Source of the DNA: Spongospora subterranea f. sp. subterranea
Taxonomy: Eukaryota > Endomyxa: Phytomyxea > Phytomyxea > Plasmodiophorida
Reading direction: 5' to 3'
Assembly: GCA_049724395.1 (NCBI GenBank)
Contig: JAUGWO010000144.1
Span: 34,209 to 98,208 of the forward strand
DNA length: 64,000 nucleotides
Shown: piece after piece, positions 59,994 through 64,000 of the stretch
How positions within the stretch are numbered: the first letter of the stretch is position 1
Layout of the letters: the number at the start of each line of letters is the position of its first letter
Translations under genes and position numbers: made by a program
The notes under the pieces: generated by a model
Told to the model about the DNA's origin: nothing
Database searches by the model: none
What the model saw: the letters and a program-made list of their open reading frames with translations, nothing else

Positions 59994-61544
59994 TCATGCT
60001 TCTTCGTCAACGTCGTTGAGGTCGTCGGGTTTTCTACCGCCCATACAAAATTCAATTTCCTTGCCCACCATACAAACGGGAAATTCTATTTCACAGTCCG
60101 CGTTGCTGTCCTTAATGCCACCTGCACTCCTTATGGCCCCCCACTTGGCCAGCAGGTCCCTTCCGATGAGTACGTCATGAACCAGCCTGTCCAACACCAC
60201 GAATGTCCCCGTCGTACTTTTTCCTCCGATCGACACCTTCGCCCGTGCCCATCCTTCCGGAATGACCTCCCCTCCCACGAAGCTCGCCATCGGCGCCATG
60301 TCCGGTGCCGCTGGCTGCGTCACTTCCCCCGCCGCTGCTATCGCGCGACGTCGAATCAAGCTTACATCCGCCCCTGTGTCAATCAACGCGGTGAACTATT
60401 GATTTCCGATCTCCACAAGGATGATCCCATCTGTTGCTGGCCTCTGCAGACCTCCTGGATCGAAGGAGGTTGGGGCGGCTGCAGCCGCCCCGCAGCCTCA
60501 GGATGCCCCCTGTGGGTTCGTGGCCGTCCTCGCCGCGTCCACTTGATCTTTCTTGGGGCATGCCGTCCTGATGTGCCCCCGCTCATGGCATCGATAACAG
60601 GTCCTTGACCGCATCGCGTGCGCGCAATCCCGGTAGCTGTGTTCGTCGCTCGCGCATGTCCTGCAACGATAGGTTAACTGTGGCGTCGGTGGTGCCCCGA
60701 TCGCCGCTGCTCCTACATCGGGCTGGCTTGTCGCTGCCGATCCTATCGTTTTGGCGTTCGTCGGACGGCGTCCAGCGCGTTGCTCGCGCAGCCGTTCCTT
60801 GTATAGACAGGAATGCAAAAATCGCAGTCGCTCCTCGACTGGCAGGTCGCGTGCTCTGTTCGTAAATAAATACGTCGTTTCCAACATCTCCCTTGTCTTG
60901 TCCGCAATGCTGGCCCGGTAGACCAAATATATAACTCGGTCGGTGATTGACCCGGTACATTGACCTGCAACTCATTATTTAATTGTTGTTTCCAGCCGCT
61001 CGAGGAACGCCGTCATCGGTTCCTCCGGTCGTTGGTGGACGGCCAAGGCGGCCCTACCTCCATCGATTCCCGTCCTCCTGTTCCAACGATCCCTGAATCC
61101 GGTCGCGCGCGTACAAGAGCACCTCTTCGTATGGGTCGTCCGGAAGCATTCGCTCAGCGGAAGCAACCAACTCTACGAGCGATTTATTCCCGATTCTCGT
61201 ACTCGAGCCTGCGAACCTTGAGATAGCCATGTTGATCCTGACCGCTGTATCAACCTCTGTCGCGCTCCACGGATTCGCAGGTCGCAATTTCGGTGGGTTA
61301 AACTGCCCTGTGCGAACTGGGATCCGTTGCGCCTGACGGCCTGAGGAAGGTTCGGCCGTTCCCGCGTCACCTTGACATCTGGCTCCGCCTCCACCCCCTG
61401 AACCGCGGCCGCTTCCGAGGGTGCCGGTAGTAGTCGCTTTGTCAGCGCCTCGATAACCTGGCAGAGCCGCTCCTGCTCTGCCCGCATGCTCGCCAGCTGT
61501 TCTTGCACGCTGGCGGCTTCGTCGTACCCGGACTCTGTTTTCAT
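59994..61544 (-). mobile_element. Ty3/gypsy fossil, gag and protease part
   Basis: Minus-strand frames in order (from 61544 downward) give a Gag region (ESGYDEAASVQEQLASMRAE, then MRPANPWSATEVDTAVRINM), a zinc knuckle (RTCYRCHERGHIRTACPKK) and a retroviral-type aspartic protease (MIDTGADVSLIRRRA; VHDVLIGRDLLAKWGA). Reverse transcriptase, RNase H and integrase core are absent from this side. It may belong to the same original insertion as the chromodomain piece at 57.2-57.6 kb or to another copy; the sequence does not decide. It is broken in several places. Confidence 0.82.
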
Positions 61545-62057
61545 CGCTCCCGATTATAAAGTTTCAATTATGTGTAGCGATATGTTGCTTTAGGAGCGAG
61601 AGATGGAGTAGGAAGTTGACGTTGTTTGTAATAATTAAAACTTTATTATGACACTGAGTCTGAATCAAAACTCAATCGCCTTGATTTCATGACTCATGTC
61701 CCTAAACCGAGTGGTGTCACCACAGCCTTGTTTCGCCTGAAATTTCTGGCTCAACGCGACATCTGCCACGCCCCATCAGTGACAGTTGTGAAGTCCAAAT
61801 TCGCTCCTTCAACGATGACCTGTCACCGTATATATAATCCTACCAGAGATAGGACACAACACTCTGTTTGATGAGATCGAGGCCGGGATGACCGACGTTT
61901 TTTCCTTAGCGCTGCGCGACCCCATCGCGGGACTACTACGGGCTGAAAAAACTCAAAAGAGTGATACTGTAGTTCTTGGCGGAATAACCCCTTAGAAGAA
62001 ATAGCCCCTAGGGGTGCACATTTTTTACTGAGTTTTAGTTTTTCAGAAAGGACCAAG
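61545..62057. other. Spacer, possibly retroelement 5' end
   Basis: About 510 bp upstream of the gag fossil. It may include the leader or LTR of that element, but I could find no second copy for comparison. A cccctta/gcccctagggg phrase lies at 61988-62016. Confidence 0.35.
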
Positions 62058-62689
62058 ATGTCGACGGCCGATGCCGAGATCCTTGGTCTTCGAAATCCCG
62101 ACAATGGACGATCGTGTGGGTCACATACAGTCTGTGGCGATGTGGTCACTGTCGACACGCTTTTGCGGTTCAAATTCACCCTTATTGAGAGTATTTTCCC
62201 ACAATGTCTCGTTTCTATCAACACCAACATTTTGATGTTTACAATTCCTCAATCAGGAAACGGTGTGGTCGAAGAAGCGGTGGCTGTACATACTGTCATC
62301 AATGGTTATGAATCTGTAACATATGTGTCAACGTATTGACCCTATGTTATAGCCTACGACAGGCTACCCTATTGTATTGGATATAGCTGGCAACGGAGTT
62401 CCTGACGGACTTTACGGACCAGATATCGGATCTAATACACAGAGAGTATATTGGCTCGGAATAGGAACATCTATTGTGTGTAAATAGCATCTATAGTAAT
62501 CCACCTGACCAGTGTATACCGATGTATGTTACAGAATCGTGTCGTATCGGATTCCTGCCCAAGAGCTGCGTTCCGGTGCATGAGCGATATGTGGGAAAGT
62601 TCGCACAAGTGGTAGATACAGCAGTTGTCGAAATAATTTTCATGAAGAAGTTCTCTTATACGCTGCGAAAGTTCAACCGAGAATCTTAA
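62058..62689 (+). CDS. Small HIRAN-like domain protein
   Basis: The ATG at 62058 begins MSTADAEILGLRNPDNGRSC. A likely intron (about 62193-62263, gtattt...tcag) leads to GVVEEAVAVHTVINGYE, and a later exon has ESCRIGFLPKSCVPVHERYV, then GKFAQVVD, ending in TAA at 62687-62689. The order RSCGxH...CG...D...LLRFK, then EAVAVHxVxNGxE, then CRIGFLPxxxVxxxxxYxGxFAQV resembles a short stand-alone HIRAN-like protein seen in many oomycetes, rhizarians and other protists, often in multiple copies. HIRAN domains bind DNA ends in helicase-like proteins; a role for the stand-alone form is unknown. The middle exon limits are unsettled. Confidence 0.5.
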
Positions 62690-63105
62690 TGGGCGAAGCA
62701 ATTGGACACGTTGGACGTCTCAAATCACATTAATTAGGGGCGTACGCGACAAAGGCGACGACAGTTGCTTCGACCAGTTTACTTCAGTCATCGAAAGATT
62801 TGTAAAGCGGCACCGAGCGATTTCCGAGTGATGTTCTGATTGGTTTCAAATAACCGGCTCATAAGAAGCGGGTTCCGTTATCTTTTGCAAAAGTCGCACC
62901 GCTGTTGCCAAAGAAAGCTTGATGTGGCCATATCGCTTAGGACTGTAATTACACGATCAAGAACAGATTCGCAAAATTCCTGTCCCATTGACCCTGACAC
63001 GTTAAGTGGTTGACGGTAGTCACCTGCATGAATGATATCCATATTTATGTTATGACATAGTTTGTAATCGCGACAACAGAGCGCGTTAATGATGCTTAAA
63101 CTCAA
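62690..63105. other. Convergent 3' spacer
   Basis: About 415 bp between the 3' ends of the HIRAN-like gene and LZTFL1. A 75-codon minus frame (62878-63105) has no recognisable domain. Confidence 0.45.
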
Positions 63106-64000
63106 TCAAATAGAGTCCATTGAGAACTTGGGGTCCAACTCCGTTAGACGCGACCTCATTGCTTTGATTATGACGTTCTTTTTCGTGACGATTTTTTTGA
63201 GCTCTTGAAACTGAGGCGTCAACGAAACCTTTGTATCTAACGATTTTTTGCAGTCGGCTAACTCACTTCGCAATTCATGCAGTTGAGCCTAAAGGAAAGA
63301 ATCAATGATCGATGAAACTCAATGATTCATTTTGGCCAGACTCGAAGTTGTGCAACCTCAGCTGACGCGGCGCCAGCCGTGTTCTCGTCTTTGTAGATCT
63401 GAATTGCGACCTCATTCCTTACTTGTTCTTGCAGCGTCGTATTGCTTTGTGTAAGATTAGACAGCTAAACACAGAAGAAGATAAATTGATCCCGGAACTC
63501 GATTCGGAAATCGGTTGAACCTAAGTTTGCATCGTCTCTAATCGATAACAATATCAAGAATTTCGTTCTCATCGGTCAATTCTTTGATCTTCATGACCAA
63601 GGCCAGTATCGACCGTGGCACCACCAATGGCTCCAAGCCTGTTTTTGAAAGCTAACATTCCTTAAATGGAATGATTGATAGCCAAAAATAATCAATACTG
63701 ACCGAAGGAAGACTATTTAGCAGATTGACGGTATTGTCTTTCACAGTTTCTGACCCGATTTTGTTCGATGTCCCTTTAATAATACTCTGGATAGCGAATC
63801 AGCAAATATCATTCATCCAAGTGTTCCGTTCTTCGTCGTCGAGTTTCGACGTCTGGACACGCAACTGGATGCGCTGCCCTTCCGCCTGTAAAAATAGCTG
63901 TCTAAGAACGAGGACGCTTGTCCGACTAAAGTTGTCGAGTTCATCGCCAATATTGCTGTTCAGTAATATACGCAAACCCTCGAATATATCCACCACATCC
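63106..64000 (-). CDS. LZTFL1: Leucine zipper transcription factor-like 1 (BBSome regulator), N-terminus off window
   Basis: LZTFL1 controls ciliary trafficking by the BBSome. Clear exons are 63106-63288 and 63342-63464, separated by a 53-bp intron; more lie between 63465 and the right edge. The part nearest the edge reads RTSVLVLRQLFLQAEGQRIQ and LQTSKLDDEERN-like text, matching NVLLLRQLFAQAExWYLKLQ of the family. The coiled coil continues as SNLTQSNTTLQEQVRNEVAI and LRAQLHELRSELADCKKS. The C-terminus PQFQELKKIVTKKNVIIKAM then RSRLTELDP matches AAYRNMKEILTKKNDQIKDL then RKRLAQYEP. Stop is at 63106-63108. Together with enkurin it supports a ciliated life stage. The N-terminal ~60 residues are outside the window. 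Confidence 0.8.

Overview
The window is nuclear DNA from a eukaryotic protist. Many genes are split by very short GT-AG introns (about 46-77 bp, a few of 110-200 bp), and both strands carry genes at high density where no transposons have landed. Two genes with flagellar roles (enkurin and the BBSome regulator LZTFL1) argue for a flagellated or zoosporic stage. A secreted protein with four chitin-binding modules, a homologue of the Dictyostelium 34 kDa actin-bundling protein, and fossils of Copia, Ty3/gypsy and Penelope-like elements fit a zoosporic, chitin-making protist. A plasmodiophorid (Rhizaria, Phytomyxea) is my best guess, by inference only.

Left part (1-23 kb), gene-rich: a four-module chitin-binding protein (-), the mitochondrial tRNA-modification GTPase GTPBP3/MnmE (+, 11 exons), a membrane-anchored extracellular protein (+), an actin-bundling protein (-), the PP4 regulatory subunit 3 (+), a RING-H2 E3 ligase (-), a gene-poor 3.6 kb stretch with an ACTG microsatellite, enkurin (+), a DH-PH RhoGEF (+), and an intronless bacterial-type ornithine carbamoyltransferase (-). 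A clean tRNA-Val(AAC) gene follows at 23.7 kb.

Middle (24-40 kb), mixed: a Copia gag fossil with a large hairpin, an SR/RRM splicing factor (+), a DNA transposon with perfect 29-bp terminal inverted repeats, a CAMTA-type CG-1 transcription factor (-), then a block of about 6.3 kb. This block holds a tandem array, a broken Copia pol with Penelope-like fragments inside it, and an uncharacterised AT-hook ORF group.

Right part (40-64 kb): the splicing factor SF3B3 (-), a giant mucin-like secreted protein (-) built of 14-residue repeats, a C2H2 zinc-finger gene (+), a pogo-like transposase (+), gypsy fossils surrounding a DDE transposase with an intact 676-residue frame (-), a small HIRAN-like gene (+), and LZTFL1 (-), which runs off the right edge.

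Exon coordinates in the entries were derived by hand from frame, GT-AG sites and family conservation. They should be read as models, not as transcript evidence.
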